Source: Salticus scenicus
Taxonomy: Eukaryota; Arthropoda; Arachnida; Araneae; Salticidae
NCBI GenBank assembly: GCA_963930645.1
Contig: OZ005656.1
Location: forward strand, 269,308,993-269,372,992
Direction of reading: 5' to 3'
DNA length: 64,000 bases
Within the stretch, counting starts at the first letter, position 1. The number at the start of each line of letters is the position of its first letter. The translations under genes were made by a program, and so were the position numbers. Under the pieces are notes generated by a model. It saw nothing but the letters and a program-made list of their open reading frames with translations. It was not told the DNA's origin and made no database searches. Positions 23,404-33,807 of the stretch are shown here, piece after piece.

Positions 23404-24170
23404 GTAATTCTTAAATTTTAAAGAAATTTTCTTCATTTGTAACTTAGTATATGTGTGCTTGAATGGGTTTTAATCAAGAATAGATTCGAAATGTTTATAG
23501 CCATAAAGCCTTTTCTTAAAGCTTTTGTTAAAACACTTGTGTAATTCTTAATTTTTTTATTTTATTTTATTTATTTATTTTTTTATTTATTTATTTATTT
23601 ATTTTTTTTGTAATGTTTTGTTATGCAAAATAAATATTACTAAATTTTGTGTGTAAACAAGCATAACATTGTTTACACAACATTGATAAATCATATTTAA
23701 TTACAATTTTTCATAATGAATACATACTTTCATACTGTCTTTTAACATCTTAAAATTTAAAGTACCTTTTGGTTTTTAAACATTTTGATATTTTTTTTCC
23801 TCTCATTTTTCCCACAGGAAGGGAGGGGGGGGGGGGGATCTAAAACTTGTTAAGTAAAAAACTACTCTGAACACTATTGTAAATGAGTTGACTAATTTGC
23901 TTTAAATTCCCTACACCTTGAAGCAATAATAATAAAAATATAAATGATGTAGCATGTTAAAAAATTTTTTGATTATATAACAAACTTCCCCCTGCACACA
24001 CACACAGGAAACAGAAAAATAAATTAAAAATACTAATTAGTAATAATATAGTCAGTATAATACGATACTTATGGTAATTAATGCACTTAACTCCTAATAA
24101 AATAAGTTGGTTGATGAGTTGGGATAAGTTGGGAAATTCCAGGTAATTGAAATATAAAATTTTGCATTAA

Positions 24171-24542
24171 GGGCCCTCTTCACTTACCGTCGCTGGAAGC
24201 CCAAGCCAATGTTATTCTATGGGGAAATTTTCTTTACAAATAACTTATTAACTAATATATATTTTTAAATTCTTTTTCTCATTCAGAAAATTCCCAACTG
24301 TTAAATTGACGGACCTTTTCAAAAATGTATTTTTTTTTTTTTTAATATTTTATTTTGCAGCTTCAAAATAAAATAAAAAAATAATTTTTTAAAAAAGGTC
24401 CGTCAATTTAACAGTTGGGAATTTCCAGAATGTGAAAATAGAATTTAAAAATATGTATTAGTTAATAAGTTATTTGTAAAGAAAAATTTCCCATAGAATA
24501 ACATTAGCTTCGGCCTCCGACGACGGTGAGTGAAGTGGGCCC
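24171..24542. mobile_element. TTAA-flanked foldback MITE, copy 2
   Basis: TTAA lies at 24167-24170 and 24543-24546. The ends are GGGCCCTCTTCACTTACCGT and, inverted, GGGCCCACTTCACTCACCGT. Arms of more than 150 bases are close to complementary, including AATTCCCAACTGTTAAATTG and its inverse, with a T-run and A-rich loop near 24335-24390. This is the best-preserved member of the family. Confidence 0.75.
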
Positions 24543-25008
24543 TTAATAATTTTATACAAAAGGAAGAGAATGATCATGAATTTTGATGCAGTTTTGTGCA
24601 TAATTAGCACAGTACCTGAAAAAAGGTAGTGTTGAATTACAAGAATTTATAACGATTAAAATGATAGTAATTTTTGCTTTTTATTTACATTTACTTTTAG
24701 CAAATTGTGCTGTTGTAAATTAGCTAAATATATATATAATGCAAATTGTTTTAAAATTTTGTACACCTTAATCTATATTTACATCTCAGCTGGTATAATA
24801 TATTTTCTCTCAAATGTATCGCAAGGTTATTCCTGTCTAGTTAAAATTTCGTTTTGGTTTAATGTGCATTGTCCACATTTGTTTATCTTGTGTTCTGTCT
24901 AAAGCATGTTTGATACTGACTAATGCATGTTTTATTTATTTATTTTTAAATAAAAGTTTAACTAATATTATTTAGTATTGACTCTTGAACAAAAATGATT
25001 TTAATGCA

Positions 25009-25042
<34 letters not shown>

Positions 25043-25160
25043 TTGCTTTGTATATAAGTATCAAAGTGTCATTTTTATTAACACTGTTGTCATTTTCTCA
25101 ACCATCATTTGTCAAAGGGACATACTTCCTCCAGTTGCAAAAATATTTTTAAATAAGTAA

Positions 25161-25606
25161 CCAGAGGTTAGTGCAGACTTTTCCCTCTGGGTCCTGTTTC
25201 TGCAAAATTGTGAAAAAATCAACATGTAATTTTGTGTATCCAAATTTAGTGTGAAAAAGAAAGTTCTTCAGACTTTTCAGCTCGATTCCTCTTTTTGTGC
25301 AATTGTGAAAAATGTAATTTTGAAAAACTAAAATTATATAATTAAAATAAGGTCTCATTTTATACAATAAAGGTACACTTTTATAAATTAGAAATTGTAT
25401 GTCTGCTTTTTGGGGAAATACAACAAAGTGCATCTAATTATTCATGTACTTCTGTTCTCTCTAAGGAAGATAAGTTTTTGAAATGAAAGAGATTTACGAA
25501 AGGTGTGTTTCAAATGGAAAAATTTTGTACATGATTCATTTTTAGTATAAAAAATTTTGTGAAGGGTCCTTTAACAGACTTAGTTTTACCTCTGGATAGA
25601 TCCTTG
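25161..25606. mobile_element. Diverged second copy of the 20721-21276 MITE
   Basis: It follows the same order of phrases as the first copy: TGCAGACTTTTC, CTGGGTCCTGTTTCTGCAAA, AATGTAATTTTG, TTTTGTGAAGGGTCCTTTAA, then TACCTCTGGATAGATCC. The terminal repeats are decayed and no target duplication is obvious. Confidence 0.5.
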
Positions 25607-25959
25607 CTATGGAGCGATATCTAAATAAACAAATAAATAAAATAAAAATTTTGTAAAAATTACCAAAATATAAATTTTAAAATGTAGTCCCTACATCCCT
25701 ATTTTTTTTTAATAGTTGCAATTGTGTAGCAATGCAATGTCAAAGTAATTTCTCTTAATGTTTATAGCTAATATTCCAAAACAATATTTTATTTCTGTGG
25801 TGCCATTAAGGAAGTAAGGCCTATTTATCTGTTTTATTAAACATCTTGCAAAATTTTAAATTCTTGAAATATGTGTAAAAGCATGATAAAATAAATAAAT
25901 AAAAACATGTAACTATATAACTTGGCTTTTAAATTAAGACTTATATATATAAATATAAT

Positions 25960-26067
25960 ATTATATATAACATGGTCTGTAATAACTTCATATGGCACTC
26001 CAAATCGTGTTAGTCCACTCTTCATAAAAAGCTTTGGTGCTATATTATATGGTCCAATAAAATCCAT
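25960..26067 (-). pseudogene. Retroelement integrase fragment
   Basis: The - strand frame starting at 26067 reads M-D-F-I-G-P-Y-N-I, then L-T-R-F-G-V-P-Y-E-V-I-T-D-H. D-F-I-G-P and R-F-G-V-P-x-x-x-x-x-D are characteristic of the integrase core of gypsy-like LTR retrotransposons. Normally about 50 residues separate the two phrases; here only about 14 do, so the fragment is internally deleted. The rest of the 76-codon frame is AT-rich non-coding sequence. No LTR or other domain is near. Confidence 0.45.
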
Positions 26068-26509
26068 TTTTACTAAAATGGATATTGCATAGATTAAAGG
26101 TTTGACATTTTTTATTTCCCTCTCTATTTTCTCCGCTTTTATATATATATATATATATATATTTTAGACTTTTATAATATTCTAATAATTTTTTTCTAGT
26201 TCTAATAAGTGTTATGGCAACACCATTAATTTTATTAACAGTTGTTTTATTTAATATGTACTTTTCATTCTGTCTGTATAAATGGCTGTACTTAACATTT
26301 TATAATGCTTGTTGTAACCTTCATTATTAACATTTATTTTTATTTTACAGTGTTGCTGGAATAAGTGAGTTAATTTTCTTGCTCTTTGATCAGTCGATCT
26401 TGCATGAATGTTGTTTTAGTTTTATCATTTAAATATTTTAATGTATTACATTTTGAGCATAGCCGTTAACCTATTTTGCCGAATTAAAAGAAGTATATAT
26501 ATAAAATTT

Positions 26510-26542
<33 letters not shown>

Positions 26543-26670
26543 TTAAAGCAGGGATATGTATTTGGCAAAGCCAAATCTGAAAGTATTCAGCTATGCCGAA
26601 TACTAAATTATTTGGCTATTAAAGCTAGCTATATAAAAAATTTGAGGAGATTCAGAATAATTAAGAAGTG

Positions 26671-26701
<31 letters not shown>

Positions 26702-27242
26702 GCAATTGTCTATATAGCTTTTAGAGTACTTAAAATTGGTTGTTAATTACATTAATCTTAACGATTAATGACATCTAATAAAAAAATTTTATTATTAAAA
26801 ATAAATTTGGAATAAATGAACCTTCTTTGTGGTAAACAAGAAATAAATAATAAGTGAAGGGGTTTAAACTGCCTTTTTCCACCTCCTTTTATGAAAGGAT
26901 ATCATATTTTGCAAAATGTCAACCAGAATTTCACTAAAAAGCGAAAATCAGATAATTTCATAAAGTATCTTTTATATAATAATCAGTAATTCTTATTCAA
27001 ATATTTGTGGGGTAAAATTACAAAACTACTGAAAATATCAGAAATTATTTATTTAGTACATTTGAATTTAACTTCGATCTTTATGCAAAATATTTCAACA
27101 TCATATGTCAAAATTTAGAATCTACATATATGCAATGCACAAAAGGACGAATTAACATTTTAAAACTTTAAAATACCTTGCAAATCCTTTCACTTGAGCA
27201 GCTTTGGATATATTTCGACTCGCATAAAATTCGCGGTCATCT

Positions 27243-29030
27243 TCAGCTGTTTGTTATGCTGCTCTGCTGATCTTCGTCTTCATCCTCATCCACATCATCC
27301 TCTTCACCTCCTACGTCATTCTTTCGTCGATGTTTATTTATTATGTGTTGCCAATCCTCAGGTATAATGCTATGCTCTCTTTCATTTACGGCCGTGTTAG
27401 ATGTTAAAATTTCCAAAGCTTCTCTTTTTAGTGCATAGTTATGTGAGTTATACGGAGCTATTTTAATGGTTTTTAAGGTATCAGGTATTATTGGGTTAGT
27501 TTTGTGCGTGCGTGATAAAGCGGTGGAACATCTATTGTATTTAAGGTCGCTGATGTGTTCTATTTCGCGGTCTTTTATTTTTCTTTTCGTCATTCCGATA
27601 TATGAAGCAGGTTTTTTACTATTTTCCAAATCAAATGTAATTTTATATATCCCTGGGGTTTCTTTAGGGTCAATTATGTCTTTTTCATTCCGAATTCGTT
27701 GTATAATGTTTCTATGGGGTTTGATGGGGATATGTATATTATGTTTAGAACCTTCGTTTTTAATTTTGTTCGCTATGCCGTTACAGAATGGTATGGAAGT
27801 GGTGAATTTAGGTTTAATCTTTTGAGCATCATTAATTTTATTGAGAGTTTTTAAGCGTTTTTTATAGAGTTTTTGTACTAGGGAGTTACTATAATCTGCA
27901 CGTTTAGCAATGTTTTTTATAAATTTTATTTCGGTGTTAAGGAGATTTTTATTTGAGCAGATTAGGATGGCGCGATCTATGTATGAGCGTATGGCGGCGG
28001 TTTTGTATTGGAAAGGGGTCCTACTTTTATTATGGATAATTTCGTTATTGTTTGTTGGTTTTCTATATACAGTAGTATTAAAGGTATTATCGTGGTGTTT
28101 AATAATTTTGACGTCTAGAAAGTTTATGCTATTGTTGGTTTCTATATCGAGGGTAAATTTAATATTTTGATCAAGGTTATTTAAATCGTTTAGGAGGGTT
28201 TGTGGGTCAATGTTATTGGGGATGACGGCGAAAACGTCATCCACGTAACGTAGCCATATTTTACAATTTTTTATTATATCGTGGGCGGAATTTTCAAGAT
28301 GTCGGAGTTTAATTTCAGCAATGATGCCTGATATAGGGGAGCCCATTGGCATGCCCTTCGTTTGTCTATAGATATTACCATTGAAAGTGAAATATGAGTT
28401 GTTTAACAAAAGATTATTAGCAATAATTATTGTTTCGCTTATTTTATTGTTGCCATAGTTGTTAATTATTAGGTTTTGTATTATATCAGTGACTTCATTT
28501 AGGTTTATTGATGGGTATAAGTCTTTTACATCGAAGCTAACGAGTGTATCATCATATTTGATATTTATATTTTGGATGGATTTTATAAAAGCCTCTGTTG
28601 AGTTTAGACTGTGAGTTGAGGGGGGCAGTAGGGTTTCATAGATGTTTTTCATATACACTTCGAGATTGTATGTAGGGCCTTCTGATTTATTTACTATAGG
28701 TCTAAGTGAGGGAGGGGTTTTATGATCTTTATACTTTCCAAAAATACGGGGGATAATAGGAGCGTAATTGCTAAGTTTTGGTGGGTTATCATTAGGCCAA
28801 GATCCAGTTTTGATTAGAGATTTTGTTTTATTCATTAGTTTTTTGAGCGGGTCTTTATCAATTTGGTTTACTTCAAGTTTATTAATAGTATCGGTCATCA
28901 TTTTATTGTAATCGTTTCTATCAAGTATGGTTATTTTTCCAGTTTTATCAGTCATTAGGATTGTAATATCGCGATTCTTTTTTAATTCGTTAAGGCATTT
29001 TATATCTGCATTATCGTTAAATTGGAGCAT
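27243..29030 (-). CDS. Penelope-like reverse transcriptase/GIY-YIG endonuclease, 5'-truncated inverted copy
   Basis: This encodes the retroelement enzyme of the left arm, 595 codons. It lacks the N-terminal region of the other copy. The first four codons (M-L-Q-F) come from the junction, and true homology starts at N-D-N-A-D-I-K. It retains all RT motifs (S-F-D-V-K-D-L-Y-P-S-I; Q-T-K-G-M-P-M-G-S-P; Y-V-D-D) and the endonuclease (G-I-Y-K-I-T, Y-I-G-M-T-K). It differs from its partner at one residue I could see: R-A-D-Y-S-N instead of R-A-G-Y-S-N. The start overlaps the partner's frame by 9 bases in divergent orientation. Having lost its 5' end it probably cannot make a complete protein, although no stop or frameshift is present. 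Confidence 0.9.
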   Translation of the reverse strand: MLQFNDNADIKCLNELKKNRDITILMTDKTGKITILDRNDYNKMMTDTINKLEVNQIDKDPLKKLMNKTKSLIKTGSWPNDNPPKLSNYAPIIPRIFGKYKDHKTPPSLRPIVNKSEGPTYNLEVYMKNIYETLLPPSTHSLNSTEAFIKSIQNINIKYDDTLVSFDVKDLYPSINLNEVTDIIQNLIINNYGNNKISETIIIANNLLLNNSYFTFNGNIYRQTKGMPMGSPISGIIAEIKLRHLENSAHDIIKNCKIWLRYVDDVFAVIPNNIDPQTLLNDLNNLDQNIKFTLDIETNNSINFLDVKIIKHHDNTFNTTVYRKPTNNNEIIHNKSRTPFQYKTAAIRSYIDRAILICSNKNLLNTEIKFIKNIAKRADYSNSLVQKLYKKRLKTLNKINDAQKIKPKFTTSIPFCNGIANKIKNEGSKHNIHIPIKPHRNIIQRIRNEKDIIDPKETPGIYKITFDLENSKKPASYIGMTKRKIKDREIEHISDLKYNRCSTALSRTHKTNPIIPDTLKTIKIAPYNSHNYALKREALEILTSNTAVNEREHSIIPEDWQHIINKHRRKNDVGGEEDDVDEDEDEDQQSSITNS

Positions 29031-31178
29031 TCAACGGACACACAATGTTTTAAGGCCTATATTGAGAAAATTAATCATTTTATAAATATTGATAACTACA
29101 AACTGCAAAATCGTCATAGCAAAAAACTTAAACTATGGTTAAAACGTGAAAAACCTAACGTACTCTTAGAAAAAAACCCACATACTTACCTTTACCTAAA
29201 CCTTTCGAATTACAAATTGGACACTCATCAAAATGCACTTCTGAAAATGGGTTCAAAATTTATCCTTAATGATACTTTCAACCATCTAGACACTATAGCG
29301 CATATCGAAACTGCCTTAGATCTTATCCCCCAACCTAAACGCTCTCACATCAGAAATACCGCTGTCAAATTAATTGAAAAACTTAACGTTAATAGGACTT
29401 ATAACGATAATGCAGATATAAAATGCCTTAACGAATTAAAAAAGAATCGCGATATTACAATCCTAATGACTGATAAAACTGGAAAAATAACCATACTTGA
29501 TAGAAACGATTACAATAAAATGATGACCGATACTATTAATAAACTTGAAGTAAACCAAATTGATAAAGACCCGCTCAAAAAACTAATGAATAAAACAAAA
29601 TCTCTAATCAAAACTGGATCTTGGCCTAATGATAACCCACCAAAACTTAGCAATTACGCTCCTATTATCCCCCGTATTTTTGGAAAGTATAAAGATCATA
29701 AAACCCCTCCCTCACTTAGACCTATAGTAAATAAATCAGAAGGCCCTACATACAATCTCGAAGTGTATATGAAAAACATCTATGAAACCCTACTGCCCCC
29801 CTCAACTCACAGTCTAAACTCAACAGAGGCTTTTATAAAATCCATCCAAAATATAAATATCAAATATGATGATACACTCGTTAGCTTCGATGTAAAAGAC
29901 TTATACCCATCAATAAACCTAAATGAAGTCACTGATATAATACAAAACCTAATAATTAACAACTATGGCAACAATAAAATAAGCGAAACAATAATTATTG
30001 CTAATAATCTTTTGTTAAACAACTCATATTTCACTTTCAATGGTAATATCTATAGACAAACGAAGGGCATGCCAATGGGCTCCCCTATATCAGGCATCAT
30101 TGCTGAAATTAAACTCCGACATCTTGAAAATTCCGCCCACGATATAATAAAAAATTGTAAAATATGGCTACGTTACGTGGATGACGTTTTCGCCGTCATC
30201 CCCAATAACATTGACCCACAAACCCTCCTAAACGATTTAAATAACCTTGATCAAAATATTAAATTTACCCTCGATATAGAAACCAACAATAGCATAAACT
30301 TTCTAGACGTCAAAATTATTAAACACCACGATAATACCTTTAATACTACTGTATATAGAAAACCAACAAACAATAACGAAATTATCCATAATAAAAGTAG
30401 GACCCCTTTCCAATACAAAACCGCCGCCATACGCTCATACATAGATCGCGCCATCCTAATCTGCTCAAATAAAAATCTCCTTAACACCGAAATAAAATTT
30501 ATAAAAAACATTGCTAAACGTGCAGGTTATAGTAACTCCCTAGTACAAAAACTCTATAAAAAACGCTTAAAAACTCTCAATAAAATTAATGATGCTCAAA
30601 AGATTAAACCTAAATTCACCACTTCCATACCATTCTGTAACGGCATAGCGAACAAAATTAAAAACGAAGGTTCTAAACATAATATACATATCCCCATCAA
30701 ACCCCATAGAAACATTATACAACGAATTCGGAATGAAAAAGACATAATTGACCCTAAAGAAACCCCAGGGATATATAAAATTACATTTGATTTGGAAAAT
30801 AGTAAAAAACCTGCTTCATATATCGGAATGACGAAAAGAAAAATAAAAGACCGCGAAATAGAACACATCAGCGACCTTAAATACAATAGATGTTCCACCG
30901 CTTTATCACGCACGCACAAAACTAACCCAATAATACCTGATACCTTAAAAACCATTAAAATAGCTCCGTATAACTCACATAACTATGCACTAAAAAGAGA
31001 AGCTTTGGAAATTTTAACATCTAACACGGCCGTAAATGAAAGAGAGCATAGCATTATACCTGAGGATTGGCAACACATAATAAATAAACATCGACGAAAG
31101 AATGACGTAGGAGGTGAAGAGGATGATGTGGATGAGGATGAAGACGAAGATCAGCAGAGCAGCATAACAAACAGCTGA
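29022..31178 (+). CDS. Penelope-like reverse transcriptase with GIY-YIG endonuclease
   Basis: It copies element RNA into DNA at a cut made by its own endonuclease. The frame is open for 718 codons but begins on TTG beside the inverted junction; the first in-frame ATG is codon 76 (29247). The N-terminal N-L-S-N-Y-K-L-x(8)-L-L-K-M-G-S-K-F motif (about 60-80) is typical of Penelope proteins. RT motifs: S-L-R-P-I-V (231), S-F-D-V-K-D-L-Y-P-S-I (288, catalytic Asp), Q-T-K-G-M-P-M-G-S-P (346) and W-L-R-Y-V-D-D (382, catalytic Asp pair). The GIY-YIG domain has G-I-Y (583) and Y-I-G (600) with R and E-H following. An acidic tail (699-710) ends the protein. Relatives have a longer N-terminus, so this copy too is probably 5'-truncated. 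There is no internal stop. Confidence 0.93.
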   Translation: MEHSTDTQCFKAYIEKINHFINIDNYKLQNRHSKKLKLWLKREKPNVLLEKNPHTYLYLNLSNYKLDTHQNALLKMGSKFILNDTFNHLDTIAHIETALDLIPQPKRSHIRNTAVKLIEKLNVNRTYNDNADIKCLNELKKNRDITILMTDKTGKITILDRNDYNKMMTDTINKLEVNQIDKDPLKKLMNKTKSLIKTGSWPNDNPPKLSNYAPIIPRIFGKYKDHKTPPSLRPIVNKSEGPTYNLEVYMKNIYETLLPPSTHSLNSTEAFIKSIQNINIKYDDTLVSFDVKDLYPSINLNEVTDIIQNLIINNYGNNKISETIIIANNLLLNNSYFTFNGNIYRQTKGMPMGSPISGIIAEIKLRHLENSAHDIIKNCKIWLRYVDDVFAVIPNNIDPQTLLNDLNNLDQNIKFTLDIETNNSINFLDVKIIKHHDNTFNTTVYRKPTNNNEIIHNKSRTPFQYKTAAIRSYIDRAILICSNKNLLNTEIKFIKNIAKRAGYSNSLVQKLYKKRLKTLNKINDAQKIKPKFTTSIPFCNGIANKIKNEGSKHNIHIPIKPHRNIIQRIRNEKDIIDPKETPGIYKITFDLENSKKPASYIGMTKRKIKDREIEHISDLKYNRCSTALSRTHKTNPIIPDTLKTIKIAPYNSHNYALKREALEILTSNTAVNEREHSIIPEDWQHIINKHRRKNDVGGEEDDVDEDEDEDQQSSITNS

Positions 31179-31225
31179 AGATGACCGCGAATTTTATGCG
31201 AGTCGAAATATATCCAAAGCTGCTC
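31157..31225 (+). ncRNA. Hammerhead-ribozyme-like motif in the Penelope tail (mirror copy at about 27196-27264)
   Basis: CTGAAGA (31175-31181) fits the core CUGANGA. Next come T, a stem starting GAC (31183) and closing with GTC (31202-31204), then GAAA (31205-31208). A perfect 7-bp outer pair GAGCAGC (31157-31163) with GCTGCTC (31219-31225) closes the structure. Penelope-like terminal repeats are known to carry hammerhead motifs. The one-base insertion before the stem and the unclear remaining helix make self-cleavage uncertain. The stop codon of the ORF overlaps the core. Confidence 0.45.
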
Positions 31226-31299
31226 AAGTGAAAGGATTTGCAAGGTATTTTAAAGTTTTAAAATGTTTAGAATCTACTTTATAGAAGCATTCTCAGCTA

Positions 31300-31685
31300 C
31301 AGGGTTGCTACGGTACCTGTAAAACAGGGAAAACTCGGGGAATTTGAAAATCTATTAAAAAACAGGGAAAACTCAGGGAATTTCAAAATTTATTGCAAAA
31401 ACAGGAGAAATTCAGGTAATTTTCCAATTTTTTGGAAAAACATTTGAAAAAATTTTTCATAATCAAGTTTTTTTTTTTTTTTTTTTTTAATGCTTTATAA
31501 TGAATCAATTATGGTTGTTCCCCAACTATAGTAAATTAATAAAATTAATATACCCTGAATATGTTCAATTGACTTGTAAACATGTCAGATTCTAATGCTA
31601 CGTGATTGTGTGTAATCTATTTTATTTCTAAAACTGACAGGGAAAGCTCAAATAATTTTTTTTTCCTGATTGTGTAGCAACCCTG
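31300..31685. mobile_element. 386-bp MITE with CAGGGTTGCTAC ends
   Basis: The ends CAGGGTTGCTAC and, inverted, CAGGGTTGCTAC are perfectly matched. The interior repeats ACAGGGAAAACTC(A/G)GGGAAT and carries a T-run at 31470-31488. TCAGC precedes the left end closely and follows the right end, a partial direct repeat. It is related to 16214-16559. Confidence 0.6.
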
Positions 31686-32601
31686 TCAGCACTAATCTTG
31701 CACAACAATCTATCTCTGCCTGCTACTACATTCCTTTCTTACTATATCACTTTTCCATTTTGCTCACGTGAAAATTTATTGCCTGTAACTGCCTCTTTTT
31801 TGTTGTTAAAATCAAAACAATACGTGAAAATAAAATTAACAATAACTCTGAATTTTAGATTAAAATTTTTTCAAAGTATTTCAGAATAAGAATTTTAGTA
31901 ATATAATCTCCTTCTTCCCCCCATAAAGAAATTTTAAAGAGCTTTCAAAAAAGCTAAAATACTGCTTGGGCATTTTAGCGAAAATGCTATAGAAAATTTT
32001 TTGCCAGGTTAAACAATGGAAGATATGATAAAAAGGAAATAATATAATAAAAATGGAGCAGACTGGGGATTGTTGGCATAGATTTTGGTATTTGATTCTT
32101 CTAATTTTTCATGCAATATTTAGAGAAGTTCTGATAAATGCATCAGGAAGTTTTAACTCACTAACTACAAAATCATATATAACCCATTAGTTTATGTGTT
32201 TAAACAACCCCAAAAACAATTTTTGTGAGAGCTTACAGTTGTGCCAACTAACCTCAGATGCTCTTAGGGGGGGGGGGGCATACTTGTAGGGGCAAATTGG
32301 CATAATGTGATAACATAACAATTTTTGAGGAAAAACATTTTATTTCAATAATATTTGGCCAAAAATTTCTGCTTAAATTTATAAACAAAAAATGAATTCA
32401 CCAAGAAAAGTAATTTCTGCTTATTAATATAGCTATCTGTAGTTATCTAAGTAGAATTAGTTCAGTGTTTGAAATCCCAATATGTTTATTTGAAACATAA
32501 CCTGTGATATTATGTTTGTTAATTTTAATGATTGTTCAATTACATTTATTCATATCTGTATATATTTTTATTTTTAAAATTTGTCAATCTGTATGTTTCA
32601 G

Positions 32602-32745
32602 GAGGAACAAAATAGAGGGAAGCCCAACTGGGAGCACTTAAACGATGAGCTGCATGTTCTCATTACCGTAGAAGATTCTGACAATAGAGCGACAGTTAAA
32701 CTGCAAAGAGCTGTAGCAGAAATAAAGAAATTACTTATTCCGGTA
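32602..32745 (+). CDS. how: how coding exon: KH domain, second half, and QUA2 start
   Basis: Forty-eight codons complete the extended KH fold: E-E-Q-N-R-G-K-P-N-W-E-H-L-N-D-E-L-H-V, then L-I-T-V-E-D-S-D-N-R-A-T-V-K-L and A-V-A-E-I-K-K-L-L-I-P-V. N-R-G-K-P-N-W-E-H-L and H-V-L-I-T-V-E-D are invariant STAR signatures. N-R-A-T-V-K-L is the HOW form (QKI has N-R-A-E-I-K-L). The acceptor is TTTCAG. Two overlapping donors are possible, CCG|GTAGTG and, one codon on, GTA|GTGAGT. The second is the better match and restores the two residues found between P and E-G-E-D in HOW. Phase 0 at both ends. Confidence 0.97.
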
Positions 32746-32831
32746 GTGAGTAAATTATATAATACTTGTGTAAAAAATTATACCATTCTTAATTCATATA
32801 TACATTTTTAAATAATCACTCCTTTAAAATA

Positions 32832-33388
32832 CAGGGTGACAAGAAATAACTTGGACATACATGATACATTATAACTTTAATGCTAATGAAAATATTACGA
32901 CCAAACTTCAATAAATATGAATACATTATTTTGTCTATTATATTTACAAATTTTCAAAGTGGCTAACTTTAGCCTTAATACAGAGCTTTAAACGTGTCAC
33001 AAAATTTTCGGCTATGGGCCGCAACTCACTTACTGATATTTTATCCCATTCCATGCATAAGAATTCCTTTAGGGATGCCAAAGTTTTATGAGATTTAGCA
33101 CACACCCTTGTCTCCAAAATGGACCAAACAGAATAATCCATTGGGTTCAAATCTGGGGATTACGGTGGCCATTCTTGAGCTCCAATGAAGTCAGGAAAAT
33201 TTGTCTTGCACCAATCTTGAGTGCTTTTAGCTCTGTGCAGGTGCGAAATCCTGTTGGAAGGTCCATCTTTTGTTTCCAAAGAAGTTTTGCGACCAAAGTA
33301 AGACAACGTCTTTCAAAATGAGTTTGCGATAGTGGTAGTTACAGATATTTGGTTTGAAACTTTGTCCAAGTTATTTCTTGTCACCCTG
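32832..33388 (-). mobile_element. Decayed Tc1/mariner (DD37D, maT-like) element, internally deleted
   Basis: The ends are CAGGGTGACAAGAAATAACT and, inverted, the same 20 bases, then TGGACA. TA flanks both sides (32830-32831 and 33389-33390). It is 557 bp where a full element would be about 1.3 kb, so the 5' half of the transposase region is lost. The remaining coding part is on the - strand. The preserved terminal repeats mean it could have been moved in trans. Confidence 0.85.
32944..33290 (-). pseudogene. Transposase C-terminal half, DD37D type, with in-frame stop
   Basis: The - strand reads W-T-F-Q-Q-D-F-A-P-A-H-R-A-K, then D-W-C-K-T-N-F-P-D-F-I, then E-W-P-P-stop-S-P-D-L-N-P-M-D-Y, then S-V-W-S-I-L-E. 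The Q-Q-D Asp and the M-D-Y Asp are 37 residues apart, which is the DD37D spacing of maT-type mariners. The TAA after P-P sits where relatives have Gln (CAA), a single-base change. The first catalytic Asp and all DNA-binding domains are missing. The tail ends K-A-K-V-S-H-F-E-N-L. It is a clear pseudogene. Confidence 0.85.
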
Positions 33389-33774
33389 TATAGTGTTATA
33401 AATAATCCAAAGCCATTTATAACATAATTAATGATGGTGAAAATTTGGGGAATGTTTCTAACTTAGTAATTTTTTGTTTATTTATAATAAATGTTTTTTG
33501 ATAATATTTCTTGGTTCAATGACAGGTTATGTTTTCCATAAACGCGTCTTTAGATTTTTGTTTGTGTATAGAATATGGCAGTGTGGGATTGTCTTGGCAT
33601 ATTGAAATATGAAAATATTTTTTTTAAATTTGGTAGGAAAATCTCACATAAGTGTTTTTAAAATGTTTTATGTCCTTATGATGTAGGTTTGTCTAGTAAG
33701 ACTGTTTAAGTTTTTTTAATCTTCTAGTTTTGTTTTTGCCGTGTTTCATTTGAAGATAAATCTATTAATTAACT

Positions 33775-33807
<33 letters not shown>

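Larger units (their letters stand above)
27114..31277. mobile_element. Penelope-like element, two copies head to head, with 12-bp target duplication
   Basis: TTTAGAATCTAC occurs at 27114-27125 and again at 31266-31277. Between them, after about 28 extra bases on the left, lie two arms: 27154-29019 (- strand) and 29402-31267 (+ strand). Their coordinates sum to a constant (58421) throughout, so the arms are 1866 bases each with no gap. I noticed only one base difference, giving Asp versus Gly near the C-terminal half of the protein. The 382-base centre (29020-29401) belongs only to the right copy. An inverted, 5'-truncated partner and a short extra extension beside one target repeat are known features of Penelope elements. 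The insertion must be recent. Confidence 0.92.
23404..32601 (+). other. how: how intron, 9.2 kb, hosting a Penelope-like element
   Basis: It is bounded by GTAATT at 23404 and TTTCAG ending at 32601. It holds a TTAA foldback (24171-24542), a diverged MITE copy (25161-25606), an integrase fragment (about 25970-26070), the 4.1-kb Penelope-like palindrome and a small MITE (31300-31685). Long A runs occur at 26511-26540 and 26679-26701. The pieces 26100-27110 and 31690-32590 show nothing else recognisable. Confidence 0.85.

Noticed and set aside
27466..30955. Open frames of 86 and 119 codons opposite the Penelope genes
   Set aside because: They are antisense shadows of the RT frame and occur as mirror pairs because of the palindrome.
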